Positions 49,409-56,550 of a stretch of DNA of 56,550 nt are shown here, piece after piece; the stretch's first letter is position 1, and each line of letters starts with the position of its first letter. The notes beneath the pieces were generated by a model. It saw only the letters and a program-made list of their open reading frames with translations. It was not told where the DNA came from and searched no databases. The stretch covers positions 1 through 56,550 of the forward strand of contig JAFECX010000141.1 of NCBI GenBank assembly GCA_018241895.1, in the 5' to 3' direction. The stretch comes from Pseudomonadota bacterium. Its GTDB lineage: Bacteria; Pseudomonadota; Gammaproteobacteria; Burkholderiales; Burkholderiaceae_C. A program made the translations under genes and the position numbers.

Positions 49409-51889
49409 ATGCCCGACCGCGCACCGGTGTTGACGGGAAAACAGGCGGCGCAACCGCCGCAGACGCAGGCCGAGCGCCCGATGCAGCGGCGCGGCCGCCC
49501 GCGCGGGGCGAAGAGCCGGCTGCTGCGTGAGGGCGCGGGCCAGCTCGGCCGGCACCACTTCGCCTTCCTGCGTGCGCTGCTCGACGGCATCGGGCTCGAG
49601 CGCGCGTGGGAGCTCTACCTGGCCTTCGCCGGCGGCGCGGGCGATCGCCGGCACATCGCCGCGCGACTGCGCCGGACCGTCGCCTCGGTCGAGCGCGCCG
49701 GCGCAGCCCACGAGTCTTCGGCCGCGCTGGCCGTGGCGCTGCCCGCCTTGCGTGCCCTGCCCGACTTCGCCGCAGCCCGCAGCGCGCGGCGGGCCGGAAA
49801 AGCCGGACACATTGCCGAGGACGAAGTCGGCGTCGGCTTGCCGGACACCCGAGCGCCCTCCCCTTCCCTCGACAGCTGGCGCTCGCAGTACTGTGCGGCC
49901 TGCGGCATCGACGAGGATTTCTACACCGAGGCCGAGTGGATCGCGTTGTACGGCGACGAATTCGGCAGCGCGGCTGCGGGCGTGCAGCGGACGGCCGGAA
50001 AAGCCGGACACCTGCCTGCTGCGTCCTCGCCTGCTGCGCCGCCGCCCGCCCTGTCGGCAGTGGCACACGTGCGGCTCGCCGAGGAATCGGAAGCGGCACG
50101 CGGACGGCACGCCAGTGCCCCAGCACCCGGCGCAGTCGTCGAGGCGCTGCAGACCCTGGAGCGCGCGCTCTCGCGCGAGGCGCGGCTCGATGACGGCGTC
50201 GGGTTCTGGCTCGGATCGGCACTGCCGCGGGACCTGGCCAAGGTGGGCGTCGAGTCGCTGGGCGACCTCGTCGAGTGCATCAACCTGCACGGGTTCCGAT
50301 GGCACCGGCACGTGCCCCGGGTGGGCGGGGTGCGTGCCCGGCGGCTGGTCGAATGGCTGGCGCCGATCGCCGCGGCGGGCGGGCGTCCGCTCGGGGAATC
50401 CGCCCGGCGACCCGAGACCGACCTTGCGATGCTGCGCGCGCGCGCGCTGGCGCGGCCCGCCCTGCCCGGCGCGGAGCCGGCGCCGTTCGCCCCCGTCTTC
50501 GAGCGCGTGGCGGCCGACAGCGTGCCGGCGCGAGCGCAGGCGGCTCGACGCATGCCAGCCCCCGCCGCGGGCTGGCCGACGGATTTCGACGCGATCGCAC
50601 AATGGCTCGGCCGATTCCGGGGCCAGACGCGCCGTGACTACGTGCGCATCGCCGAGCGCTTCTGGCTGTGGTGCAGCCGCGTGCGCCGCAAGGGCCTCGC
50701 CGCGCTCGAGGAGCGCGACCTGCGGGCCTACCAGGCCTTCGTGGCGGCGCCGCCAGCGGACTGGGTGCAGGCACGCCAGGTCCGGCGCGAGGACGCCGCA
50801 TGGCGGCCGTTTCGCGGGCCGCTGGGCTCCACCAGCCGGCGCCATGAGCTGACGGTGCTGGGCAGCCTGTTCTCGGCGCTGCACAAGGCGGGGTACCTGC
50901 GCTGCAACGCGATGGCGGATCTGGCGCACACGCTCGAGGGGGCGCAGCCGGTGCTCGACGTGCAGCGCTCGTTCGACGCCCGCCAGTGGTCCTTCGCCAT
51001 GCGCGTGCTGCATGAAAAGCCGGACACTCCCGAGCGCCGGCGCCTGCAGCTGCTGCTCGAGCTCGGGAGCACGACCGGCCTGCGCCTGTCGGAACTGGCG
51101 ACGACGCGATGGCGGGGCCTGCGCCGCGAGCGCGTCGACGGGCAGGACGTCTGGCTGCTCGACGTCGTCGGCAACGCTGGCCGCACGCGCAGCGTGGTGG
51201 TCTTCGACGATGTCAGGGCCTTGCTCGAGCAGCACCAGCGCGACATGGATGCCGCGGGTCTGGGATTCGACGCGCGCGTGCAGCGGATTCAGGCGCCCGG
51301 CGCTGCGCCGGGCGGAGCGGCCGATCGGCGTCGGGCGGACACCGGGGGCGGCACCGACGGCCGCCTGGGGCCGGCAGCGCACGCGCGCCCGCACGACGGC
51401 CCGCACGACGAGGTGCGGGGTGAACCGCGCGACGCCTGGCGCCCGCTGGTAGGCATCCTCAGGCGCCCTCCCCCGCGTCGCGATCTGGACCCCCTCGGCG
51501 TGCCGTTCGTCGATCGTGAGCGGCCGTCGCAGGCCGACCGCTACGGTGCGCTGGAGCGCTCCGGGATCTACAAGCTCCTGCGCCGCTTCTTCCGCGATGT
51601 CGCCCACGCCGCGGCGTCACGCGACGGCGCCCCCGATCCGGGCGGCTTCCTGAGCGCCTCGACGCACTGGCTGCGGCACACCTTTGCCCGCAATGTCGTC
51701 GGGCAGGTGCAGCCGCAGGTGCTGCAGCGCCTGCTGGGCCACTCCGATCTGCGGCTCACGTCGGCCTACATGAATGCGGATGAAGCCGATCTCGTGCGCG
51801 GCATGCGGGCGCTGCAGCGCGGGCCCGGGGAACCCGGCGAGAGCGTCGCAGGGGGCCGCGCAGCACTCGAGCGCACGCCACCAGGCTAG
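49409..51889 (+). CDS. Large tyrosine recombinase / DUF3701-type integrase next to the partition locus
   Basis: An 826-aa relative of the recombinase at 28803-30869 with the same domain order. It has a basic GRPRGAKSR start, a helical N-domain, a DUF3701-like segment (SLGDLVECINLHGFRWHRHVPRVGGVRARRLVEWL) and a core-binding domain (about 370-490). The catalytic domain follows, with Arg559 (TGLRLSE), His753 and Arg756 (THWLRHTF), His778 (LGHSD) and Tyr787 (SAYMN). The position of the catalytic Lys is Asn589 (VVGNAGRTRS). It is about 140 residues longer, mainly in an insertion with SQYCAACGIDEDFYTEAEW. Placed beside parS, parB, parA and rep, it may resolve replicon dimers. Confidence 0.9.
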   Translation: MPDRAPVLTGKQAAQPPQTQAERPMQRRGRPRGAKSRLLREGAGQLGRHHFAFLRALLDGIGLERAWELYLAFAGGAGDRRHIAARLRRTVASVERAGAAHESSAALAVALPALRALPDFAAARSARRAGKAGHIAEDEVGVGLPDTRAPSPSLDSWRSQYCAACGIDEDFYTEAEWIALYGDEFGSAAAGVQRTAGKAGHLPAASSPAAPPPALSAVAHVRLAEESEAARGRHASAPAPGAVVEALQTLERALSREARLDDGVGFWLGSALPRDLAKVGVESLGDLVECINLHGFRWHRHVPRVGGVRARRLVEWLAPIAAAGGRPLGESARRPETDLAMLRARALARPALPGAEPAPFAPVFERVAADSVPARAQAARRMPAPAAGWPTDFDAIAQWLGRFRGQTRRDYVRIAERFWLWCSRVRRKGLAALEERDLRAYQAFVAAPPADWVQARQVRREDAAWRPFRGPLGSTSRRHELTVLGSLFSALHKAGYLRCNAMADLAHTLEGAQPVLDVQRSFDARQWSFAMRVLHEKPDTPERRRLQLLLELGSTTGLRLSELATTRWRGLRRERVDGQDVWLLDVVGNAGRTRSVVVFDDVRALLEQHQRDMDAAGLGFDARVQRIQAPGAAPGGAADRRRADTGGGTDGRLGPAAHARPHDGPHDEVRGEPRDAWRPLVGILRRPPPRRDLDPLGVPFVDRERPSQADRYGALERSGIYKLLRRFFRDVAHAAASRDGAPDPGGFLSASTHWLRHTFARNVVGQVQPQVLQRLLGHSDLRLTSAYMNADEADLVRGMRALQRGPGEPGESVAGGRAALERTPPG

Positions 51890-51901
51890 GCAGCGGCGGG
51901 T

Positions 51902-51922
51902 GCCGTGGTACGGTACCACGGC
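51902..51922. promoter_or_regulatory. Candidate parS site 1
   Basis: GCCGTGGTAC-G-GTACCACGGC is a perfect inverted repeat with 10-bp arms, 54 bp beyond the parB stop. It shares the 15-bp core GTGGTAC-N-GTACCAC with site 2. Long palindromes next to parB are typical ParB-binding centromere sites, though this sequence differs from the standard chromosomal parS. Confidence 0.75.
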
Positions 51923-51950
51923 GCGCAGCGCAAGGGGACGAGGCGCCGGC

Positions 51951-51969
51951 GCGTGGTACCGTACCACGC
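51951..51969. promoter_or_regulatory. Candidate parS site 2
   Basis: GCGTGGTAC-C-GTACCACGC is a perfect inverted repeat with 9-bp arms, 7 bp from the parB stop. Its centre is 48 bp from the centre of site 1. No third copy was found in the window. Confidence 0.75.
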
Positions 51970-51975
51970 CTTCGC

Positions 51976-53046
51976 TCAGGAGGCTTGGTGCAGCTCGGAC
52001 AGCAGCGTTCGCAGCCCCGACTCGAACGCCTCCCGGCGGCCGGGCGCCAGCGCACCGCGCGGCAGCTCGACCGTCACCGCGCCGCCCTTGCCGTACCGGA
52101 TCACGCCGCGCTTGCTGCCGCCCAGCGCAAGGGTGCGCGTGGCCTCATCCGCCGTGCCCTCGGACGTCGCCCCGGCCGCCGCGCTCAGCGCACGAAACAC
52201 TTCTGCCGCCGCCGGCCGCGGGGACTGGCCGGCCACCTTCCGCGCCGCCGACAACACGGCCTCCGGGGCCCGCTGGTGTGCCTTGTCGAGCGCCACCGCC
52301 CAGCGGAACTGGATCTCGACCGGGCTGCGGAACGCACCGACGATTTCCTGCGGCAGCTCGGCCACCCGCAGCGCCTTGGCGACGTTGCTGTGGTCGACGC
52401 CGATCTGCTCGGCAAGCCGCCTGGCACTCGGGAACAGCCCTTCGGCGAGCGCCTTGTGATAGCTCACGCCCTGCTCCCACGCCGAGAGGTTCGCGCGCCC
52501 GCGGTTCTCGCGCTGCATCTGCACGTACAACGCCTGGTCGTCGATGTCCTTGTCGACCACGGCCCGCACCGGCAACCCGAGCTCGAGGCAGGCACGCGTG
52601 CGCCGCGACCCGTAGACGAGCTCGAAGCGCGCGCCGTCGGCCGACTCGGGCCCGGCGCCGCGCAGCGGCCGCACCTTGATCGGCTGCACGTTGGCGCCGG
52701 CGCTCTCGATCTCGCGCTTGAGTTCGACGAAGGCGGCGCTCTTGAACGAGTCGGGATGCCGGTCGGCCCAGCGCGTCGCCACGATCTGCCGCGGGTCGAT
52801 GAGCTGCTCGCCGGCCTGCAGCTTGAGCCGCTCGACCTCGGCCTCGAGCCGGGACACGGCCTCGGTGTCGGCCTGCACACCGGCGATCAGGCGCGAGAGC
52901 ATCCCGACCCCGGTGCGCGGCGCTGCCGGCACCGCGCCCGCCGCCGTCGACACGTCCGGCGCCGGGTGCGCCGGGTGCACCTCGACCGGTGCATCCTGGC
53001 CGGGGATCTTGAAGGCTATCCCCTGCCCCTTCTTCGGACCCGCCAC
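51976..53046 (-). CDS. parB: ParB/RepB/Spo0J-family partition protein
   Basis: A 356-aa centromere-binding protein. The ParB N-terminal CTPase domain carries LIDPRQIVATRW, YGSRRTRACLELG (in place of GERRxRA) and RENRGRANLSAWEQGVSYH. A helix-turn-helix (SARRLAEQIGVDHSNVAKALRVAELP) and a C-terminal dimerisation region follow. It should load on the two palindromes just downstream. The GTG start at 53046 comes one base after the parA TGA (TGA-G-GTG), so the two genes are coupled. Confidence 0.95.
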   Translation of the reverse strand: MAGPKKGQGIAFKIPGQDAPVEVHPAHPAPDVSTAAGAVPAAPRTGVGMLSRLIAGVQADTEAVSRLEAEVERLKLQAGEQLIDPRQIVATRWADRHPDSFKSAAFVELKREIESAGANVQPIKVRPLRGAGPESADGARFELVYGSRRTRACLELGLPVRAVVDKDIDDQALYVQMQRENRGRANLSAWEQGVSYHKALAEGLFPSARRLAEQIGVDHSNVAKALRVAELPQEIVGAFRSPVEIQFRWAVALDKAHQRAPEAVLSAARKVAGQSPRPAAAEVFRALSAAAGATSEGTADEATRTLALGGSKRGVIRYGKGGAVTVELPRGALAPGRREAFESGLRTLLSELHQAS

Positions 53047-53047
53047 C

Positions 53048-54256
53048 TCAGCCTCCCACCTGGCGTTGCCAGAAGGTTTCCATCTGCTGCTCGATCAGGC
53101 CGACGAAGCGGTCATAGGCCTCGAACGCGCTCTTGAAGGTGCGCGTCGAGACATTGTCGCGGCTCGCGTCGTAGACGGTGCCGAACTCCTTGCTCGCCGT
53201 GCGCACGGCCTCGACGTCGGGGATCTCCACCGGCAACACGCGCTCGCCGTAGGCGGCCTGGATCCACTCGCGGATGATGGCGGTCGACTGCCCGGTGTTG
53301 TCCTTCGGCGCGGCGTACTTGACCTTGGACAGCAGCACGTCGATGAAGGCGAAGTCCTTGCCGGCGCCGCGGCCGGCGAAGTCGTCGGCGAGGTCCTTGA
53401 ACAGATCCCAGAACTGCGCGCTCGACGCGAAGTCCAGATTGCTCGGCGGCAGCGGCATGACGATGCCGTCGCTGGCCATGAGCGCGTTGACCGTCAGGAA
53501 CGACAGCGACGGCGGCGTGTCGCAGATGATGACGTCGTACGCCGAGCGCACCGGATCGAGCCCGAAGTCCAGCGTGCGCCAGAACTGGAACGACGCTTCC
53601 TTGAGTTGCCGGGTGGGCAGGATGAACTCGGCGGAGAACAGCGGAGACGCCGCCGGCACCAGGTCGACCCCGTCCCAGTAGGTGGGCCGGATCGCGTACG
53701 CCACGTCCGCCTCGTCGCCGCTCAGCAGCGGCAGCAGCGTCTGCGTCACGTCGACCTCGGCGTCGGGCAGGAAGCCGAAGAGGGTGGTCATGCTGCCCTG
53801 AGGATCCACGTCGACGACCAGCACCTTGTGCCCGCGCATGCTCAGGCCCTGGGCCAGGGTGGTGGCCGTCGTCGTCTTCGAACTGCCGCCCTTGAAGTGC
53901 GCCGTCGAGATGGTGATGGCTTCGCCCCCCGGCGGGCGCAGGTGCGCTGCGCGGTAATGGCGTGCCCATTGCCGCATTTCGGGCAGCGTGAACTCGCGCC
54001 GCGCGCCGCTCGCGCTGAGTCGGCCGGTCGGCAGTCCGTTCGGGTTGCGCACGCGGTACTCGTACTGCGAACGCTCGATCTGCAGACGTTCGATGAGTTG
54101 CGTCGCGGTGAACGTCGGCGCCGGCTTCCTCGCGTCCGGCGCCAGCATCACGCTGCGCGCCTGCGCGACGACCGAAGTCGCGCGCTCGGCCTGCTCGGTG
54201 ATCGCCTTGAGCGAAATCGGGTGCGTGGCGCTCAGGCCGGGCGCGGTAGGATCCAT
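53048..54256 (-). CDS. parA: ParA-family partition ATPase (type Ia, with N-terminal DNA-binding domain)
   Basis: A 402-aa ATPase. The first 110 residues include a helix-turn-helix-like segment (FTATQLIERLQIERSQYEYRVRN), as in type Ia ParA proteins that repress their own promoter. The deviant Walker A KGGSSKTTT lies at 122-130, followed by VVDVDPQGSMTTLFG and IICDTPPSLSFLTVNAL. It moves replicon copies apart using ParB-parS. The start is ATG 54256. A short inverted repeat (AGACA...TGTCT) about 45 bp upstream may be its operator. Confidence 0.95.
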   Translation of the reverse strand: MDPTAPGLSATHPISLKAITEQAERATSVVAQARSVMLAPDARKPAPTFTATQLIERLQIERSQYEYRVRNPNGLPTGRLSASGARREFTLPEMRQWARHYRAAHLRPPGGEAITISTAHFKGGSSKTTTATTLAQGLSMRGHKVLVVDVDPQGSMTTLFGFLPDAEVDVTQTLLPLLSGDEADVAYAIRPTYWDGVDLVPAASPLFSAEFILPTRQLKEASFQFWRTLDFGLDPVRSAYDVIICDTPPSLSFLTVNALMASDGIVMPLPPSNLDFASSAQFWDLFKDLADDFAGRGAGKDFAFIDVLLSKVKYAAPKDNTGQSTAIIREWIQAAYGERVLPVEIPDVEAVRTASKEFGTVYDASRDNVSTRTFKSAFEAYDRFVGLIEQQMETFWQRQVGG

Positions 54257-54291
54257 GCCGTGTTCGCAGTGTGCTGTGTCGGTCGGCGCAT

Positions 54292-54308
54292 TCTACGTAA
54301 GACAGTCG
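54292..54308. promoter_or_regulatory. Short inverted repeat in the parA promoter region
   Basis: AGACA and TGTCT arms flank a short spacer. They lie between a TAGACA (-35-like) and a TAGAAT (-10-like) sequence on the minus strand upstream of parA. The -35/-10 spacing is about 15 bp, shorter than usual. Possible ParA autoregulation site. Confidence 0.3.
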
Positions 54309-54427
54309 TTTGTCTACGGGTGAGCAGATTCCACGTCAGTCGTTCGATAGGTCGACTGCAATCTGCCTCTGACATGGATTCCCGGACGCATCGCCTGTTC
54401 TTTCGAACGTCGGTCGTCGATCCTTTT

Positions 54428-54439
54428 CGGGAATTCCGG
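54428..54439. repeat. Origin motif copy A (CGGGAATTCCGG)
   Basis: First copy of the origin-associated motif. Its flanks are TTTT on both sides, unlike copies B and C. Confidence 0.5.
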
Positions 54440-54596
54440 TTTTCAAGATCTTTGACGTCGACAAAGCCCTTTGTAATCAATGCATTGGCCGCAGTCGCGT
54501 CCGGCATCGGCGGGCCTGGCGTCCGGATCTGGCTGCACTTTCGTCCGCAAACGGGGCCGGGCGCGTCTCGGAAGTCCCGAGGGGCCGGCCGGCCCC

Positions 54597-54605
54597 TGTG
54601 GATAA
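54597..54605 (+). promoter_or_regulatory. DnaA box
   Basis: TGTGGATAA is the exact reverse complement of the consensus TTATCCACA. It is the only perfect box seen in this interval. Confidence 0.75.
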
Positions 54606-54613
54606 CCCGCCGT

Positions 54614-54627
54614 CCGGGATTTCCGGG
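54614..54627. repeat. Origin motif copy B (CCGGGATTTCCGGG)
   Basis: Second copy of the motif, 8 bp after the DnaA box. The preceding CGT is shared with copy C. Confidence 0.5.
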
Positions 54628-54691
54628 CCCTCGAACCCGCTCGCCGGATGCTCCGCCAACCCGTGGTCGCCTCCGCAACGCTGCGAAACGT

Positions 54692-54705
54692 CCGGGAATT
54701 CCGGG
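54692..54705. repeat. Origin motif copy C (CCGGGAATTCCGGG)
   Basis: Third copy of the motif, 78 bp from copy B and about 118 bp upstream of rep. Confidence 0.5.
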
Positions 54706-54822
54706 CGTGCGATGCGCGCTCGTCGTGCTTGCGCCCGCACTCGTCGCGCGCCGGGCCGATGCGTCCAGGCCACTGATGATTACCCGGACACTTGACCGCC
54801 ATCGGCAACCTAGAATGGACAG

Positions 54823-56253
54823 ATGGGCGATGCGGCCACCGTGAGGCAACTGGATGTCGTGCAGGGGATGCTGCACAAGTCCGTCATCGCGCTGGCGATC
54901 GTGCCCACCAATCGCTCGCTCACTGTGACCGGCCGCAAGGCGTACTCGGTGATGCTGCACCTGGCGCAGAGGCACGCCGCGGCCGGAACCGAAGGCGCGG
55001 ACGGCGGCTTCGCCGCGCCGCTCAACTCGATCCTGCGCGGATTCGGGGCCACCAACAGCATCTCCAGCGACGCCAAGAAGTACATCGACCAGATGGTGTC
55101 GACGAAGGTCGAGTGGCGGCCGCTGTCGAAGTCCGAGCAGCAGTTCGCCCTGGCCTTCGGCAGCGAACACAAGGGGGAGGGTGCGGCCGCGGCGCCGATC
55201 AGCGACGAGCTGCGCATCTTCAACCTGCTGGCCGAGGTTCGCATCTACAAGCGCGCCGGCGAGAACTGGGTCACCTGGTACTACCCGCCGTCGATCCGCG
55301 AAGAGCTCGTGAGCCCGTCGCGTTGGGCGCAGGTCGACTTCGCGGTGCTGCGCCGGCTCGGCACCTACTGCGCGGTGGCGCTGTACGAGATCTGCGCGCG
55401 CTACCGCGACAGCCCCGCGGGCCTCACGAGCCGCCAGCACTGGTCGTGGTGGGCCGAGGCGCTGCGCTCTTCGCCGAGCTCCAAGGTGCGGGCCTGGCGC
55501 AAGTTCAAGAACGAGTTCGTCGCACCGGCCATCCGCGAGATCAACGAGCTCGGCGACATCGAGATCGAGTTGATCGAATTGCGGCGCGGCCGCGAGGTCG
55601 AGTTCGTGCAATTCGGCGTCAGGAAGAGCGCGCGGCGGCCCGAGCGGCTCACACCCGTGCCGCCGGACGTCACCAACATCCTGCGCGGCGGCAAGCACGG
55701 CATCCGCGACACGGTGGTCGAGGAACTCGAGCGCGGCTACGGCGCGCAGGCCGTCAGCGACGGACTCGACCGCTACGAGCGCTTCATGAGCGGGGCAGGG
55801 CGCCCGCGCATCGGCAACGCCGGCGCGTACCTGCGCACGATCATCGCCAACAGGGCCCGCGACGAAGCGGCGGCAGGGCAGGGCGCTGCGCCCCGCAGCA
55901 GCACGCACGACGTTGTCGAGCCGCGCCCGGCCGCCCTCGCGCCGCAGCGCCGCGAGCTCGAAGACGCCGAGCGGCACCGCCGCTTCGACCTGATCCGCCA
56001 GCAGTTCGCGCAGCTGGATCCCGACGAGCAGCAGGAGTGGGTTGCGCGCGTGCGCGACGAGGCGGCAACGGCCCCGGTGCCCAGCGCCGGCATCATGAAG
56101 CGGCTGCTGCGCGGCGAGTGGCAGTCGCCGCTCGTGCAGGCGATGGTGATCCAGCACTACGCCAGGAGCGAGCTGGGTGACGACTGGGCCACCGTGCCCG
56201 CCGCGGAGTTCGCAAGCCTCGTCGGCGCCGACGCCGGGCCCGGTGCAGGTTGA
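54823..56253 (+). CDS. RepB-like replication initiator (Rep_3 superfamily)
   Basis: A 476-aa initiator. The N-terminal winged-helix domain has the typical layout (NRSLTVTGRKAYSVMLHLAQ; LNSILRGFGATNS; WVTWYYPPSIREELV; LRRLGTYCAVALYEICARY). A second winged helix (SKVRAWRKFKNEFVAPAIREINEL) is followed by a long C-terminal tail containing GAGRPRIGNAGAYLRTIIAN. Burkholderiales chromids and megaplasmids use initiators of this kind, encoded divergently from parAB. It would bind the repeated motifs upstream. The start is ATG 54823. Confidence 0.88.
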   Translation: MGDAATVRQLDVVQGMLHKSVIALAIVPTNRSLTVTGRKAYSVMLHLAQRHAAAGTEGADGGFAAPLNSILRGFGATNSISSDAKKYIDQMVSTKVEWRPLSKSEQQFALAFGSEHKGEGAAAAPISDELRIFNLLAEVRIYKRAGENWVTWYYPPSIREELVSPSRWAQVDFAVLRRLGTYCAVALYEICARYRDSPAGLTSRQHWSWWAEALRSSPSSKVRAWRKFKNEFVAPAIREINELGDIEIELIELRRGREVEFVQFGVRKSARRPERLTPVPPDVTNILRGGKHGIRDTVVEELERGYGAQAVSDGLDRYERFMSGAGRPRIGNAGAYLRTIIANRARDEAAAGQGAAPRSSTHDVVEPRPAALAPQRRELEDAERHRRFDLIRQQFAQLDPDEQQEWVARVRDEAATAPVPSAGIMKRLLRGEWQSPLVQAMVIQHYARSELGDDWATVPAAEFASLVGADAGPGAG

Positions 56254-56505
56254 GCCGCGCGCCGGGCACGACGGTGGCACGGCGTCAACTGTCCCGAGCG
56301 GCGCTCGAGATCATTGTCGGCCGCCAGCCACCTGACAGAGCGCGTCACCTACGCGTCGGCCTCGATTTCGTTGGCGGCGTGGGAGACACGCGCGCACTTC
56401 GGGCGCGGTGGGGCTCTGCCATGGAGTGAGCGTCCGGCGGCCCCACCTTGCAGCGCAGGTGATGGTGCGTGACGATGGTGTCCACCTAAGAATTGGTGGA
56501 CAGCT
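56254..56505. other. Interval between rep and IS-type gene
   Basis: No gene is seen. At 56479-56502 an inverted repeat TGTCCACC-(8 nt)-GGTGGACA lies just ahead of the transposase start. It could be part of an insertion-sequence end or a regulatory hairpin. Confidence 0.5.
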
Positions 56506-56550
56506 ATGCATCCCAAAACCACCCCACGCCGAGTCCATGACGCACAGCTC
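56506..56550 (+). CDS. Partial IS66-type TnpA-like transposase accessory gene (runs off right edge)
   Basis: Only 15 codons are visible: MHPKTTPRRVHDAQL. This matches, from memory, the start of IS66-family accessory proteins (PTPRRIHDAEFKA-type). GGTGGA precedes the ATG. The element would lie immediately beside the replication origin genes. The rest is outside the window. Confidence 0.5.
   Translation, partial: MHPKTTPRRVHDAQL

Larger units (their letters stand above)
54257..54822. other. Probable replication origin region (oriV)
   Basis: A 566-bp gene-free interval between divergent parA and rep, with lower GC than the rest. It contains a perfect DnaA box and three copies of a CCGGGAWTTCCGGG-like motif. 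It also has an AT-richer stretch (about 54440-54490) with CTTTG/CAAAG repeats. This is the expected composition for an iteron- or DnaA-dependent secondary replicon origin. Confidence 0.75.

Noticed and set aside
49409..51889. Recombinase 2 as part of a prophage
   Set aside because: No capsid, terminase, tail or lysis genes are nearby; neighbours are partition and replication genes.
54792..54816. TTGACC / TAGAAT as the rep promoter
   Set aside because: The spacer is only 13 bp, too short for a sigma-70 promoter, and no better -35 is visible.

Overview
The window is about 70% GC and comes from a betaproteobacterium, almost certainly of the order Burkholderiales. The signs are a PEP-CTERM surface protein with a sigma-54-like promoter, DUF1302/DUF1329 outer-membrane genes, ABC transporters of Burkholderiales type, large DUF3701-type tyrosine recombinases, and a Rep/ParA/ParB set of the kind found on secondary replicons of this order. 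The species cannot be named from the sequence. The replication and partition block at the right end (RepB-like initiator, a DnaA box with repeated motifs, ParA, ParB and two candidate parS palindromes) says this is a chromid or megaplasmid carrying core-like metabolism such as aconitase and a KDPG aldolase.

Layout, left to right. 0-9 kb: a chemoreceptor, a PaaY-type hexapeptide-repeat protein, a Ca/Na-type P-type ATPase, a small DUF6494-like protein and a phosphoketolase. 9-16.5 kb (minus strand): a TetR-controlled YbhGFSR-like drug-efflux operon (TetR, HlyD, fused double ATPase, two permeases, outer-membrane factor) whose last gene overlaps the phosphoketolase start. 16.8-21.1 kb: a PagL-like lipid A deacylase, aconitase AcnA and a SLOG/TIGR00725 protein. 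21-25 kb: an ABC importer of the iron/phosphonate/polyamine type. 25-28.3 kb: a DUF1302-DUF1329 pair of lower GC content. 28.8-33.8 kb: a tyrosine recombinase, a PEP-CTERM protein and two dehydrogenases. 33.9-39.9 kb: a 2-keto-3-deoxy-sugar-acid regulon (polar amino-acid-type ABC importer, KDG kinase, LacI regulator, KDPG aldolase) marked by three identical GAAACCGGTTTC operators. 40-46.8 kb: a second amino-acid ABC importer with an ACMSD-like amidohydrolase and PrpF. 47-49.2 kb: a cupredoxin and an Xre-RES toxin-antitoxin pair. 49.4-56.3 kb: a second tyrosine recombinase, parS candidates, ParB, ParA, origin and Rep. The right edge cuts into an IS66-type transposase gene.

The most unusual feature is a repeated element of 74-79 bp found only between co-transcribed genes. 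It occurs as one copy between the HlyD and ATPase genes, three tandem copies between two ABC permease genes, and three tandem copies between the RES antitoxin and toxin genes. Every unit is a complete mini-ORF of 24 or 25 codons. Its start follows or overlaps the stop of the preceding ORF (TGA-N-RTG or ATGA), and its own stop is placed the same way against the next start. The chain of stop-start junctions is therefore kept through all seven units. In the toxin-antitoxin locus the same core lies in the opposite orientation and still gives a 25-codon ORF. This looks like a selfish or regulatory intergenic element adapted to translational coupling.
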